Positions 9,755 through 19,074 are shown, counted from the first letter of the stretch. The stretch is DNA of 64,000 nt from Agaribacterium sp. ZY112 (GCF_041346925.1 NZ_CP166840.1:2475001-2539000), one strand, 5' to 3'. Made by a program: numbers and translations. Notes: a model not told the origin generated them from the letters alone.

Positions 9755-10204
9755 ATGCAAGAGCAGGAAGCTGCTAGCCTAGAATTCCAAAAGTATTTGT
9801 TAGTGCAATTACGTGCGCTGGGTGGCTTTAGGGTTCGAGATAACTGGAGTGATAAGCAGGTGCTTAATATGCTGATACTCAGTAAAGAAGAGCGCAAGGC
9901 TTTAGGGGTGGTGGCTGACCCAGATGAAGCCTGCCTTAATCGCCTTAAAGCCTATTACAACGCAGTAGCCCAGTGTTTGGAAAAAGAATTAGGTTTATTT
10001 GCGACACCTCTTTTGCACATCAGCAGTGAAGGTTTTGGCAAGGCCTTAGTGACAGTAGGTCGCCTAGTTGTGATTAATAAAACATTACGTGATGTACACC
10101 GTTTTTCGTTTCGAACTGAGGCGCAGTTGTTAACACAGAGTAATAGCTTGATTAACGAAGCACTTACCGTAGCACGCAGCTTTCCCGATGCAGCGCGTGT
10201 ATAA
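9755..10204 (+). CDS. NifX-associated nitrogen fixation protein (DUF269)
   Basis: A 149-residue protein of the PF03270/DUF269 family, which almost always follows nifX. Hallmarks are EFQKYLLVQLRALGGFRVRD, KEERKALGVVADPD, and a GFGKALVTVGRLVVINKTLRDVHRF block. Its biochemical role is not settled; it is thought to act with NifX in cofactor trafficking. I choose ATG 9755 because TTGGAG at 9743-9748 is at SD distance; ATG 9749 and TTG 9740 are in the same frame. It is 27 bases before the ferredoxin gene. Confidence 0.9.
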   Translation: MQEQEAASLEFQKYLLVQLRALGGFRVRDNWSDKQVLNMLILSKEERKALGVVADPDEACLNRLKAYYNAVAQCLEKELGLFATPLLHISSEGFGKALVTVGRLVVINKTLRDVHRFSFRTEAQLLTQSNSLINEALTVARSFPDAARV

Positions 10205-10231
10205 ATTAGTTAATTAGATGAGGCATAAACG

Positions 10232-10540
10232 ATGGCTTTTGTTGTTTCTAAGACGCGGGGGGGCACAGAGTGGACCCCAGAATTTATTGAAAAAATTGAT
10301 GCTATGACCTGCATTGGTTGTGGTCGCTGTTACAAAGTGTGCCCGAGAGATGTGTTTACCTTGGTCGACAGGTCTTCAGTATTGGAGGACAGCTTTGACG
10401 ATGATGAAGACGACGATTACGATGATGATGACGAGATGATGGTGATGGCCGTAAAAGACAAGCTCGATTGTATCGGTTGCAAGTCTTGTGCGCGTGTTTG
10501 CCCTAAAAATTGCCAGACTCATGCACCAGTTGCCGCGTAA
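10232..10540 (+). CDS. fdxB: Nif-specific ferredoxin III (FdxB type), acidic insert
   Basis: Two-cluster 4Fe-4S ferredoxin linked to nif, probably donating electrons for nitrogenase or cofactor assembly. Cluster 1 ligands are Cys27, 30, 33, 37 (CIGCGRCYKVCP); cluster 2 ligands are Cys80, 83, 86, 90 (CIGCKSCARVCP), with an extra Cys94. The N-terminus (AFVVSKTRGGTEWTPEFIE) matches the nif ferredoxin III family. Between the clusters, residues about 55-68 are almost all Asp or Glu, a strongly acidic loop. It is the last gene of the nifE operon and is followed by 548 bases with no gene. Confidence 0.93.
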   Translation: MAFVVSKTRGGTEWTPEFIEKIDAMTCIGCGRCYKVCPRDVFTLVDRSSVLEDSFDDDEDDDYDDDDEMMVMAVKDKLDCIGCKSCARVCPKNCQTHAPVAA

Positions 10541-10921
10541 TAATGCCTCTTAAAATACGGCTCTTATTTTAAATGAGAGTAGTAGGTCTAATATCGCCAA
10601 CTATGTATGAAGATCGGTATCTGAAGACTGAACTGAATTCGAATAGTGTGATTGTGATGTGTGGTATGAAGGGGGGAGGCAAGCTAGCTTAGAAACCCTT
10701 CATCCACTGCTTAAACCCACTTCCATGTCTAAAGTATCAAATTACCCTGCTTAAACACCCACGGCTACCCTGAAAATAAGACGCAGCCCCGAAACACCAA
10801 AATTATGGCACAGCTGTGTCTTAATCCCTCCTTTAAAAGCCCATCAACTCTAGTTTGTTTTATAGCCGTATCAATACTTTGTTTTGTAGCAAGCCTTACA
10901 AAAGCCATAGCACTTACGTTC

Positions 10922-10937
10922 TGTCGTAAATATGACA
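10922..10937 (+). promoter_or_regulatory. NifA upstream activator site (iscA-nifUSV)
   Basis: TGT-CGTAAATATG-ACA, an exact TGT-N10-ACA site 72 bases upstream of the -24 GG. The AT-rich stretch between them (10938-10985) could bind IHF. Confidence 0.85.
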
Positions 10938-10992
10938 AAACCATGATTTCTCTAAGTTGTTGAAATTAATATACTTTATTTGTGGTTTTCGC

Positions 10993-11008
10993 TGGCATCT
11001 AGATTGCA
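10993..11008 (+). promoter_or_regulatory. Sigma-54 promoter of iscA-nifUSV operon
   Basis: TGGCATCTAGATTGCA: GG 10994-10995 and GC 11006-11007 with 10 bases between, very close to the TGGCAC-N5-TTGCA consensus. Start expected near 11019, about 70 bases before iscA. Confidence 0.9.
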
Positions 11009-11088
11009 CCTAGTTTAATCAGTGAGTTGTAGTAGAGAGCTTTATAAATAAGTTCTATCAGTGTGCAAAAGATAAGCGGGGTAGCTTA

Positions 11089-11406
11089 ATGATTTCCTTA
11101 ACAACTAGGGCTGTTAGTGCAATAGAAGAATTTATCAGCCGATCTAAAAACGATGTATTTGGCTTAAGGGTGAAAGTCGAAGGCTTAGCTTGTACGGGCT
11201 TAAAATATTCCCTTTCTCTTGCATCTCACGCTGATAGTGGAGACAAATTGTATTCCTGTGATGGTTTAACTCTGCTTGTTGATCAAGATAGTGAAAGCAT
11301 GCTCAAAGATACAGTGATGGATTTTGTCGATGATGAGCAAGGTAAAGGGTTTAAGTTCGATAACCCCAAGGCAACATCAAACTGTTCTTGTAGTGGTTCT
11401 TGTTAA
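11089..11406 (+). CDS. iscA: IscA-nif, A-type Fe-S carrier
   Basis: Nif-dedicated A-type carrier that receives or delivers Fe-S clusters alongside NifU. 105 residues. The family cysteines are Cys35 (EGLACTGLKY) and the C-terminal Cys99 and Cys101; the end reads NCSCSGSC, with an additional Cys105 where most homologues have CGC followed by Ser and Phe. It is the first gene after the sigma-54 promoter at 10993 and lies 27 bases before nifU, as in Azotobacter. Confidence 0.93.
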   Translation: MISLTTRAVSAIEEFISRSKNDVFGLRVKVEGLACTGLKYSLSLASHADSGDKLYSCDGLTLLVDQDSESMLKDTVMDFVDDEQGKGFKFDNPKATSNCSCSGSC

Positions 11407-11433
11407 TACAAATGACGAATTTGGAGCGCAGCT

Positions 11434-12384
11434 ATGTGGGAATATTCAGAAAAAGTTAAGCAACATTTCTTTGATCCAAAAAACGCCGGAGCCGTCGTTG
11501 ATGCGAATGCAGTCGGAGATGTGGGTTCGTTAAGTTGTGGTGATGCTTTACGACTTACCTTAAAGGTGAACCCTGAAAGTGAGCGTATCGACGAGGCGGG
11601 TTTTCAAACCTTTGGCTGTGGTTCTGCCATTGCGTCTTCATCGGCACTCACTGAACTGATTAAAGGCTTAACCCTTGATGAAGCATTAAAGATAGATAAT
11701 CAAGATATTGCTGATTTTCTTGATGGCTTACCGCCTGAAAAAATGCACTGTTCAGTGATGGGCCAAGAAGCTTTAGAGGCGGCAGTAGCTAATTATCGCG
11801 GTGAAGAAATTGTCGATGATCACGAAGAGGGGGCTTTAATTTGTAAGTGTTTTGCTGTAGACGACATCAAGGTAAGAGAAACAGTTAGAAAACATCAATT
11901 GAGTTCGGTTGAAGACGTAACTAATTATACCAAGGCAGGTGGAGCGTGTTCGTCTTGCCATGAGGCGATAGAGCATATCCTTGAAGAAGAGTTAAGTGCG
12001 CTTGGTCAGGCTTTTAAACCTGCTCCTATAGCTAAACGAAAAGCTGCAGCGAATGTTGTACAGATTCAAGATATGCAGGTAGAAACTGGTGAAAGTTATG
12101 CACCTAAAAAAAAGGCCAAACTAAGTAATCTGCAGCGAATGAAACTAGTAGAAAAAACCTTGGAAGGCATAAGGCCAACTTTGCAACGTGACCACGGTGA
12201 TGTCGAATTAATAGAGATTGATGGTAAGCATATCAATGTCAGTTTAAAAGGTGCGTGTACATCTTGTCAGTTGGCTGATGACACTTTATCGGGCCTACAA
12301 AAAGCGCTGATAGACGCACTTGGAGAATTAGTCGAGCTACATGTACTCAGCGAAAAGCAGCAACATAACTTAGGTGGGCTTTGA
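11434..12384 (+). CDS. nifU: Fe-S cluster scaffold NifU
   Basis: Scaffold for assembling 2Fe-2S and 4Fe-4S clusters for nitrogenase, using sulfur from NifS. All three domains are present. The IscU-like domain has Cys35, Cys62 and Cys106. The central BFD-like domain holds a permanent 2Fe-2S cluster on Cys137, 139, 172 and 175 ([12 protein letters not shown]). The C-terminal Nfu domain has Cys275 and Cys278 ([10 protein letters not shown]). A lysine-rich linker (about 200-232) separates the last two. GGAG precedes ATG 11434; nifS begins one base after the stop. Confidence 0.97.
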   Translation: MWEYSEKVKQHFFDPKNAGAVVDANAVGDVGSLSCGDALRLTLKVNPESERIDEAGFQTFGCGSAIASSSALTELIKGLTLDEALKIDNQDIADFLDGLPPEKMHCSVMGQEALEAAVANYRGEEIVDDHEEGALICKCFAVDDIKVRETVRKHQLSSVEDVTNYTKAGGACSSCHEAIEHILEEELSALGQAFKPAPIAKRKAAANVVQIQDMQVETGESYAPKKKAKLSNLQRMKLVEKTLEGIRPTLQRDHGDVELIEIDGKHINVSLKGACTSCQLADDTLSGLQKALIDALGELVELHVLSEKQQHNLGGL

Positions 12385-12385
12385 T

Positions 12386-13588
12386 ATGAACGATATTTAT
12401 ATGGATAACAACGCTACCACCATGGTTGCCCCTGAAGTACTTGAGTGCATGTTGCCTTTTTTTTGTGAACAATATGGTAATGCCTCATCCATGCATAGCT
12501 TTGGCAATAAAGTGGGCATGGCTTTACGTGAAGCTCGCCAGCAACTACAAACCTTATTGGGGGCTGAACACGACTCTGAAGTGATTTTTACCTCGTGTGG
12601 AACTGAATCTGATAGCACAGCGATACTCTCTGCTTTACGAGCTCAGCCTGACCGCAAAGAAATTATTACCACTGAAGTAGAGCATCCCGCGATTCTGAAT
12701 TTGTGTAATAACCTCGAGTTGCAAGGTTATACCGTGCACTACTTAAAAGTAGATAAGCAAGGTTGCCTCGACCTTAAAGCTTATAAATCTTTATTGTCTG
12801 AGCGTGTCGCGCTGGTATCTGTTATGTGGGCGAATAACGAAACCGGTAATGTTTATCCTGTTGAAACGATGGCGGCGATGGCTGAAGCCGCTAACGTTAT
12901 GTTTCACACTGATGCTGTACAGGCCGCAGGTAAACTACCTATTAACTTGGCTAACTCTTCTATTCATATGCTTTCTTTATCGGGGCATAAATTACATGCG
13001 CCTAAAGGCATTGGTGTTTTGTATTTAAAACGCGGTACTCGCTTTAGGCCTTTATTACGCGGTGGGCATCAAGAGCGAGGGCGTCGTGCCGGCACTGAAA
13101 ATACAGCGAGCATTGTGGCTCTAGGCAAGGCTGCTGAGTTGGCTCTAGCGCATATGGCTTATGAGAATTCAGTGGTCAGTAAACTGCGAGATAAATTGGA
13201 GCAAGGTATTCTTCAGGCAGTACCTAATTGCTTTGTTACAGGTAATACTCTTAAGCGTTTGCCTAATACCACCAGTATCGCTTTTGAATTTATCGAAGGT
13301 GAGGCGCTGTTATTACTTTTAAATAAACAAGGCATTGCGGCATCAAGCGGGTCGGCTTGTACATCGGGCTCACTCGAGCCCTCTCATGTTATGAAGGCCA
13401 TGGGTATTCCTTTAACAGCTGCGCACGGCACTTTGCGTTTTTCCCTATCGCGTTATAACACTGAAGAAGAGGTTGATAGGGTTATTGCCGCTGTACCGGG
13501 CATTGTACAGCGCTTGCGTAGTTTGTCTCCGTATTGGAGCGAAGGAGTACAAAGCGGTGATGCCGAATTTGCTCCCATTTATGCTTAA
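12386..13588 (+). CDS. nifS: Cysteine desulfurase NifS
   Basis: PLP enzyme that turns cysteine into alanine plus an enzyme-bound persulfide, feeding sulfur to NifU. ATG 12386, one base after the nifU stop, gives 400 residues. It puts the PLP lysine at 202 (SLSGHKLHAPKG) and the persulfide Cys at 325 (SSGSACTSGS), exactly as in Azotobacter NifS. A GTG at 12374 in the same frame overlaps nifU and is less likely. Followed by a 114-base spacer before nifV. Confidence 0.97.
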   Translation: MNDIYMDNNATTMVAPEVLECMLPFFCEQYGNASSMHSFGNKVGMALREARQQLQTLLGAEHDSEVIFTSCGTESDSTAILSALRAQPDRKEIITTEVEHPAILNLCNNLELQGYTVHYLKVDKQGCLDLKAYKSLLSERVALVSVMWANNETGNVYPVETMAAMAEAANVMFHTDAVQAAGKLPINLANSSIHMLSLSGHKLHAPKGIGVLYLKRGTRFRPLLRGGHQERGRRAGTENTASIVALGKAAELALAHMAYENSVVSKLRDKLEQGILQAVPNCFVTGNTLKRLPNTTSIAFEFIEGEALLLLLNKQGIAASSGSACTSGSLEPSHVMKAMGIPLTAAHGTLRFSLSRYNTEEEVDRVIAAVPGIVQRLRSLSPYWSEGVQSGDAEFAPIYA

Positions 13589-13702
13589 GTGAGTAGCTTA
13601 TGGAGAGTGGCCTAAGTGGAAGGCTTAAATTTAAGGTTTAGCAGCGTGCTTATACATTGCTAAACAAGCAGTGGCTAGTGAATACAGAAGTGGGTATGCC
13701 TT

Positions 13703-14881
13703 ATGTTCCAGCAAGATCAACAGAGCCTGTGTGGGTCGCAAAACACACAACAGGTTGTCATTGACGATACAACTCTGCGCGATGGTGAGCAAAGTGCGGG
13801 TGTGGCTTTTAGTGCTGAAGAAAAAATACATATTGCTCGCTCATTAGTTGAACTCGGTGTACAAGAGCTGGAACTTGGCATTCCGGCTATGGGTGCAGAG
13901 GAGTGTGAACTTATTCGCTCTATTGTTGAGTTAAAACTGGGGGCTAAATCCTTGGTTTGGAGTCGTTTAAATGAAGCGGACTTAACACTCGCGGCATCAA
14001 CTGGCGTTGACATGGTGGATTTAAGTGTGCCGAGCTCTGCTCAGCAGCTTAAAAATAAAATCCATAAAAGTGAAGCTTGGGTATTAGATCAGCTTGTTAA
14101 GCTTATCCCACGTGCCCTCGACTATGGCTTAGAGGTTTGTATTGGCTGTGAAGATGCATCGCGTGCAGATGCCGATTTCCTCTCTCGTATTGCTGAATGC
14201 GCAGAAAAATATGGAGCTAAGCGCCTGCGTTATGCCGATACCTTGGGTATTCTTGAGCCTTTTAGGTGTTATGAAAGCCTTAAAAAGCTCAGGCAGAGCA
14301 GTGGGCTTGAGTTAGAAATGCACGCCCATGACGATTATGGCCTAGCAACGGCTAATACGCTTGCGGCTGTTAAAGCCGGGGCAAGCCATATAAATACCAC
14401 AGTTAATGGCTTAGGTGAACGTGCCGGTAATGCGCCTTTAGAAGAGTGTGTGTTTGCTTTAAAGCATTTACACGCACTTGATTTAGCTATTGATACTACC
14501 AAAATTCCAGCTCTTTCAGCCTTTGTGCAACAGGCCTCTGGCCGTTCTGTAAGCAGTAATAAGAGCGTGGTTGGGGCAATGGTTTTTACCCACGAGTCGG
14601 GTGTGCATGTGGATGGCTTGTTGAAAGATCAGCATAATTATCAAGGTTTGGATCCTACTGAGCTTGGCCGTAGCCACGAATTAGTGCTTGGCAAGCATTC
14701 GGGCAGTGCTTTATTAAAGGCAGCTTATGAAAGCCTAGGTCTTAGAGTGAGCGACGATGTGACGCCTATATTACTCGGTGGTTTACGTAAATTTAGCAGC
14801 TCAACAAAACGCAGCCCGACCGAGCAGGATTTAATACGACTTTACCAGCAATACAGTAACAGTGAACTGGCCGTTGGTTAG
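13703..14881 (+). CDS. nifV: Homocitrate synthase NifV
   Basis: Condenses acetyl-CoA and 2-oxoglutarate to homocitrate, the organic ligand of FeMo-co. 392 residues in a DRE-TIM metallolyase fold: TTLRDGEQSAGVAFS (metal and substrate site) at about residues 24-38, EMHAHDDYGLATANTLAA, and NGLGERAGNAPLEE. The C-terminal region carries VFTHESGVHVDGLLKD. It stays with nifS but, unlike Azotobacter, no cysE follows; nifW comes next after 11 bases. Confidence 0.96.
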   Translation: MFQQDQQSLCGSQNTQQVVIDDTTLRDGEQSAGVAFSAEEKIHIARSLVELGVQELELGIPAMGAEECELIRSIVELKLGAKSLVWSRLNEADLTLAASTGVDMVDLSVPSSAQQLKNKIHKSEAWVLDQLVKLIPRALDYGLEVCIGCEDASRADADFLSRIAECAEKYGAKRLRYADTLGILEPFRCYESLKKLRQSSGLELEMHAHDDYGLATANTLAAVKAGASHINTTVNGLGERAGNAPLEECVFALKHLHALDLAIDTTKIPALSAFVQQASGRSVSSNKSVVGAMVFTHESGVHVDGLLKDQHNYQGLDPTELGRSHELVLGKHSGSALLKAAYESLGLRVSDDVTPILLGGLRKFSSSTKRSPTEQDLIRLYQQYSNSELAVG

Positions 14882-14892
14882 TAGGGGGTAGC

Positions 14893-15210
14893 ATGAGTAG
14901 TAAAAGAAAGGGGCTTTCAGAGCTTGAATCTGCTGAAGATTTTATGAATTTTTTTGCATTGGATTTTGACACAAGTGTACTGCAGATTAAGCGCTTACAT
15001 ATTATGCAAAAATTTCATAATTACCTTAAAGCTGAGGGCCTCTATTTAGATGGCTTGAGTTCTGATCAAGATTTTGAGTCTTGTCGTTTGTTATTAAAAC
15101 AAGCCTATGACGATTTTGTTGATTCTTCGGCTCAGCAGCAAAAAGTATTAAAAGTGTTTCAACAGCAAGCCCCAGCGTTTGTTGCTTTAGACGATATAGA
15201 GGGCTCTTAG
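14893..15210 (+). CDS. nifW: Nitrogenase-stabilising protein NifW
   Basis: Small protein thought to assist maturation or protect the MoFe protein from oxygen. 105 residues, the usual size. Family features: ELESAEDFMNFFALDFD near the start, a central MQKFHNYLKAE segment, and LLLKQAYDDFV before the acidic end. It is separated by one base from nifZ, so the two are co-translated. Assignment rests on pattern and position. Confidence 0.9.
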   Translation: MSSKRKGLSELESAEDFMNFFALDFDTSVLQIKRLHIMQKFHNYLKAEGLYLDGLSSDQDFESCRLLLKQAYDDFVDSSAQQQKVLKVFQQQAPAFVALDDIEGS

Positions 15211-15211
15211 C

Positions 15212-15730
15212 ATGAAACCCACATTCGATTTTGGTGATCGAGTTCGAGTCGTGCGTAATGTGCGTAACGATGGCAGCTACCCGGGTAAACGTCGTGGTGA
15301 GTTATTACTTAAGCAAGGAGCTATTGGCTCGGTAAGGGACATTGGCAGCTTTTTGCAAGATCAAATTATTTACCGTGTTCACTTTATTAATGAGGGGAAA
15401 ACCATTGGTTGTCGTGAGCAAGAGTTAATCGCCGCAAGTGAACCTTGGTTGCCCGCTCAGTTTGAGCTCAGGCAAAAGGTAAGGACTCGAATGAGCATAG
15501 ACAGAGTAAATAGTCTTTCTCTTGCTCGAGGAACTGTGGGACAGGTTGTAAAGATTCTACCTGATTATCAGCAGCAGCGTGTTTTCTATCATATTGACTT
15601 TTCGGGTTTATATTTACGAATGCCTGAGGCCGCCTTAGTTGAGCTGGAGGGGTATGCTGATGGTGCTAAGGAGGGTAAGGGAAAAAAGAGAGTTAAAGAA
15701 AGTGGTGACGGAGAACTGCTTTATGCTTAG
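15212..15730 (+). CDS. nifZ: P-cluster maturation protein NifZ
   Basis: Accessory protein needed for forming the second P-cluster of the MoFe protein. 172 residues with two copies of the NifZ beta-fold: FDFGDRVRVVRNVRNDGSYPG (residues 5-25) with YRVHFINEGKTIGCRE, then FELRQKVRTRMS with FYHIDFSGLYLRMPE. The C-terminal about 25 residues are lysine-rich and probably disordered. Its last eight bases overlap nifM (ATG at 15723). Confidence 0.93.
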   Translation: MKPTFDFGDRVRVVRNVRNDGSYPGKRRGELLLKQGAIGSVRDIGSFLQDQIIYRVHFINEGKTIGCREQELIAASEPWLPAQFELRQKVRTRMSIDRVNSLSLARGTVGQVVKILPDYQQQRVFYHIDFSGLYLRMPEAALVELEGYADGAKEGKGKKRVKESGDGELLYA

Positions 15731-16631
15731 TGAATCGGTGTTTATATATGAGTGTTTTAAGGCTTCACAAGAACAGCACAGCTTGCCGCCTTCGGAATTA
15801 AGTGCTCAACAAAAGTCAGAACTAGAATCGGTGGTTAAACGCAAGCTTGCTATTGAGGGCGCGGTTCTTAGAAGCCCTGAAGCTGTGCAAGTGAAACTAT
15901 CTAAATCTTATCTCGATGATGCCTTTGATAAAGTGAAAATGCGTTATCAGAAGGCAGAGGAATTTGTAGCTGATTTGAGAGCAATGGGTTTGGATAAGCG
16001 AGGCTTTCGTCAAGCGCTAGAGCATGAGCTGCAACTTGAAGCGATAATGGATTTTGTTTGCGCCGATTGCGATGAGGTCAGTGATACCGAATTAGGCTTA
16101 TTTTATTACATGAATGCACATAAGTTTGTGCAGCCAGAAGTAAGGCATGCGAGTCATATTTTAATTACCATCAATGAAGATAGTTTAGAGAACAAACGTG
16201 TACAGGCTTTAGAAAAAATCCAGCAAATAGAAAGGCGCCTTATCAAACGTCCCAGTCGTTTTTCTGAACAAGCACTTAAGCACAGTGAATGTCCAACTGC
16301 TTTGGAAGGAGGAAAGCTTGGCGAGATACGAAAAGGCGTTCTTTATACTGAGTTGGAAGAACATTTATTTTCGATGAAATCCGGTCAGTTAAGTGGCATT
16401 GTTGAGTCCCCCTTAGGTTTTCACCTGCTTTATTGTGAGTTAATTAGAGCTGAAAAAAAGGTGGGTTTTGATGAGCTTAAAAACAAACTTCGTACAAGCT
16501 TAATTCAGCGTAAGCGTTCCAGCAAAGAGAGAGCGTGGTTAGCAGGGCTTATGAAAAAACAGCTTATCGATAAACACAGTAGTGAAATAAAACAGGAGAA
16601 AGGGCTAAGGTCGGAGAGCCGCTATGTCTGA
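15723..16631 (+). CDS. nifM: NifM, parvulin-type peptidyl-prolyl isomerase for NifH
   Basis: Peptidyl-prolyl cis-trans isomerase needed to fold and activate NifH. The start is ATG 15723, overlapping nifZ by 8 bases; the open frame from 15639 has no NifM-like residues before it. 302 residues: a helical N-terminal half (about 1-135), then the parvulin domain from VRHASHILITINED (about 140) to FHLLYCELI (about 240), with a charged tail. It overlaps the clpX paralogue by 8 bases. Confidence 0.94.
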   Translation: MLSESVFIYECFKASQEQHSLPPSELSAQQKSELESVVKRKLAIEGAVLRSPEAVQVKLSKSYLDDAFDKVKMRYQKAEEFVADLRAMGLDKRGFRQALEHELQLEAIMDFVCADCDEVSDTELGLFYYMNAHKFVQPEVRHASHILITINEDSLENKRVQALEKIQQIERRLIKRPSRFSEQALKHSECPTALEGGKLGEIRKGVLYTELEEHLFSMKSGQLSGIVESPLGFHLLYCELIRAEKKVGFDELKNKLRTSLIQRKRSSKERAWLAGLMKKQLIDKHSSEIKQEKGLRSESRYV

Positions 16632-18012
16632 TAAAGGTCCCGATAGCGTCGCTGATAAAGATTCCGCTAAGGGTACTGATAGTGAAAGCCAAGCCTTAGG
16701 GCATGAGCACTTGTGCTGTTCATTTTGTGGCATGGAGAAAAACAATGACTTACCACTTATTTCTGGCAATAACGGCGCTATTTGTGAAGAATGTGTCAAA
16801 TTGGCACATCGTGTGGTATCCAGCTGGGGGCATGAAAGTAAAAAGTCGAGTGCAGGCCCTGTATTAAAAACCCCTAAAGAGATTAAAACACATCTCGACC
16901 TGTATGTTGTGGGGCAGGATCTCGCTAAAGAGACTTTGGCCATTGCGGTGTATAACCATTATTTACGTCTTCAGCATAGTCGACATACGAATATTAATAT
17001 GGAACAGGATCTTGTAGAGCTAGATAAGTCAAATATCCTGTTACTTGGAGCGTCGGGTACGGGTAAAACCTTATTAGTGCGTAGTTTGGCAAAGGTTTTG
17101 TCTGTACCCTTGGTGATTGTGGATGCAACCTCTTTAACACAGGCCGGCTATGTTGGTGATGATGTTGATAGTATTATGCAGCGTTTGTTAGAAGTGTCAG
17201 AAGGAGACGTGCAAAAAGCTCAGTGGGGCATCGTCTATATTGACGAGATTGATAAAATCGCCAAACGAGGCAGTGGTGAAGCAACTAACCGTGATGTTTC
17301 TGGTGAGGGGGTTCAGCAAGCCTTATTAAAGTTGCTTGAGGGATGTGAAAAAAAATTAAGTAGTGATCAACAACGAAAAAACAAACATGACGATATTGTA
17401 ATCAATAGTAAAAATGTTTTGTTTATTGCAGGTGGCGCTTTTCCAGGCCTAGAGTCAATGATCTTAGATCGTATTAAGCCGAAACAAAACCGTATTGGTT
17501 TTCTCTCTAGGCCCTATGAAGAGCATCGAAATGAGCTTTGTGGTTCGCCTGAATTGTTGAGCGATGTATTGCCTGACGATTTACAACAATTTGGTTTGAT
17601 TCCAGAGTTTATTGGTCGTTTTCCTGTATTAAGCTTTTTACAAGAACTTGACGAAAACGCGTTGCTGTCGATTTTAACTGAACCTAAGGATGCTTTACTT
17701 AAGCAGTATAAATCTTTGTTTTTTTATCAAAATATCGATTTTGATATTAGTAATGAAGCGCTGGTGTTTATTGCCCAAAAAGCTTTGGAGCGAAATACCG
17801 GAGCGCGTGGATTGAGGTCGATATTAGAATCTGCCTTACACTCGTTGATGTTTGAAGCTCCTTCTAATCAGGATTTAAACGCTTGTAAATTATGCTTGAA
17901 TACCAATGCTGAGGTTCCGTATTTAGAGCTTGATCTGTTTGAGACAGGCTTAGATAAAAAAGAGGGGCTAGATTTGAATAGTAAAAAAAAGAGATCTTTT
18001 TTTAATCACTAG
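16624..18012 (+). CDS. clpX: Nif-cluster ClpX paralogue (AAA+ unfoldase)
   Basis: ATP-dependent unfoldase subunit, probably a second ClpX devoted to nif proteins, as at the end of the Azotobacter nif cluster. An N-terminal zinc finger has Cys32, 35, 54, 57 (CSFC and CEEC). Walker A is GASGTGKT (142-149), Walker B IVYIDEIDK (203-211), the pore loop GYVG (175-178), and IGF (291-293) would dock ClpP. The P-loop differs from the usual GPTGSGKT, and the RKH loop is altered to RKNKH (251-255), which may change substrate choice. 462 residues; overlaps nifM by 8 bases. Confidence 0.9.
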   Translation: MSDKGPDSVADKDSAKGTDSESQALGHEHLCCSFCGMEKNNDLPLISGNNGAICEECVKLAHRVVSSWGHESKKSSAGPVLKTPKEIKTHLDLYVVGQDLAKETLAIAVYNHYLRLQHSRHTNINMEQDLVELDKSNILLLGASGTGKTLLVRSLAKVLSVPLVIVDATSLTQAGYVGDDVDSIMQRLLEVSEGDVQKAQWGIVYIDEIDKIAKRGSGEATNRDVSGEGVQQALLKLLEGCEKKLSSDQQRKNKHDDIVINSKNVLFIAGGAFPGLESMILDRIKPKQNRIGFLSRPYEEHRNELCGSPELLSDVLPDDLQQFGLIPEFIGRFPVLSFLQELDENALLSILTEPKDALLKQYKSLFFYQNIDFDISNEALVFIAQKALERNTGARGLRSILESALHSLMFEAPSNQDLNACKLCLNTNAEVPYLELDLFETGLDKKEGLDLNSKKKRSFFNH

Positions 18013-18106
18013 AGGGAAGTTTTCCACTATTCTTGAGAATAGCTTGGGTTCTAGTCTGTTTATGTCGTCTTAAATTTCATTAACTACTTCACATCACCGG
18101 TTGGTT

Positions 18107-18122
18107 TGTTGCAAAACCAACA
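18107..18122 (+). promoter_or_regulatory. NifA upstream activator site (nifF)
   Basis: TGT-TGCAAAACCA-ACA, exact TGT-N10-ACA, partly inside an inverted repeat TTGGTTT...AAACCAA. It lies 118 bases before the -24 GG of the promoter below. A weaker GG-N10-GC (18099-18112) overlaps it. Confidence 0.7.
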
Positions 18123-18223
18123 CTCGTGGCATTGCTTGCTTCTTATTCGTCGTAAAGTCTACGGTTCTTATGATTTGCTTTTTTCAAGGTCTTGAATTTA
18201 ATGACTTTTTTATAAATTTTGAA

Positions 18224-18239
18224 TGGTCTGCTTTATGCA
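18224..18239 (+). promoter_or_regulatory. Sigma-54 promoter of nifF
   Basis: TGGTCTGCTTTATGCA: GG 18225-18226 and GC 18237-18238, 10 bases apart. Start expected near 18250, about 58 bases before ATG 18308. Confidence 0.75.
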
Positions 18240-18298
18240 GTAGTCATAGTGAATTAGATGATTTATCTACGTTTGTTTGTTGTGAATGCCCACTGTAG

Positions 18299-18850
<552 letters not shown>

Positions 18851-19074
18851 TTTCTGCCCATACATAGTCTCGATAGCTAAGCCAGTACAAAAGTCTGCTC
18901 TATAGTTCTTATAAAGCATATAGGTGGGCTTTTGTGTTAATTAGCACATTCTATTGTTAGCTTGATGCGCTATATCTTTGATGTTGTTTCTTGCAATAAA
19001 ATCTGAGTAGGGGCAGTATCGCCCCTCGCCAGCATCTAGCTGCCTGTTTTTAGCAACCTGAACTATTTGGAACT

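Larger units (their letters stand above)
10541..11088. other. Intergenic region, ferredoxin to iscA-nif
   Basis: A 548-base spacer without a convincing coding frame. Near its start, TTAAAATA and TATTTTAA (about 10549-10571) form an AT-rich stem, and TGAAGGG with CCCTTCA (about 10667-10703) form a second, longer-loop stem; neither has a T-run. The last 170 bases hold the NifA site and sigma-54 promoter listed separately. I see nothing else. Confidence 0.6.

Noticed and set aside
10806..10821. TGGCACAGCTGTGTC as a second sigma-54 promoter before iscA
   Set aside because: The -12 GC is missing at the required 10-base spacing (TC instead), and the promoter at 10993 is perfect.
15639..15722. Longer NifM start inside nifZ
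   Set aside because: The extra residues are not NifM-like; ATG 15723 gives the family length and the 8-base overlap repeated between neighbours.
18101..18298. A 65-codon frame before nifF
   Set aside because: TTG start; it overlaps the NifA site and the sigma-54 element.
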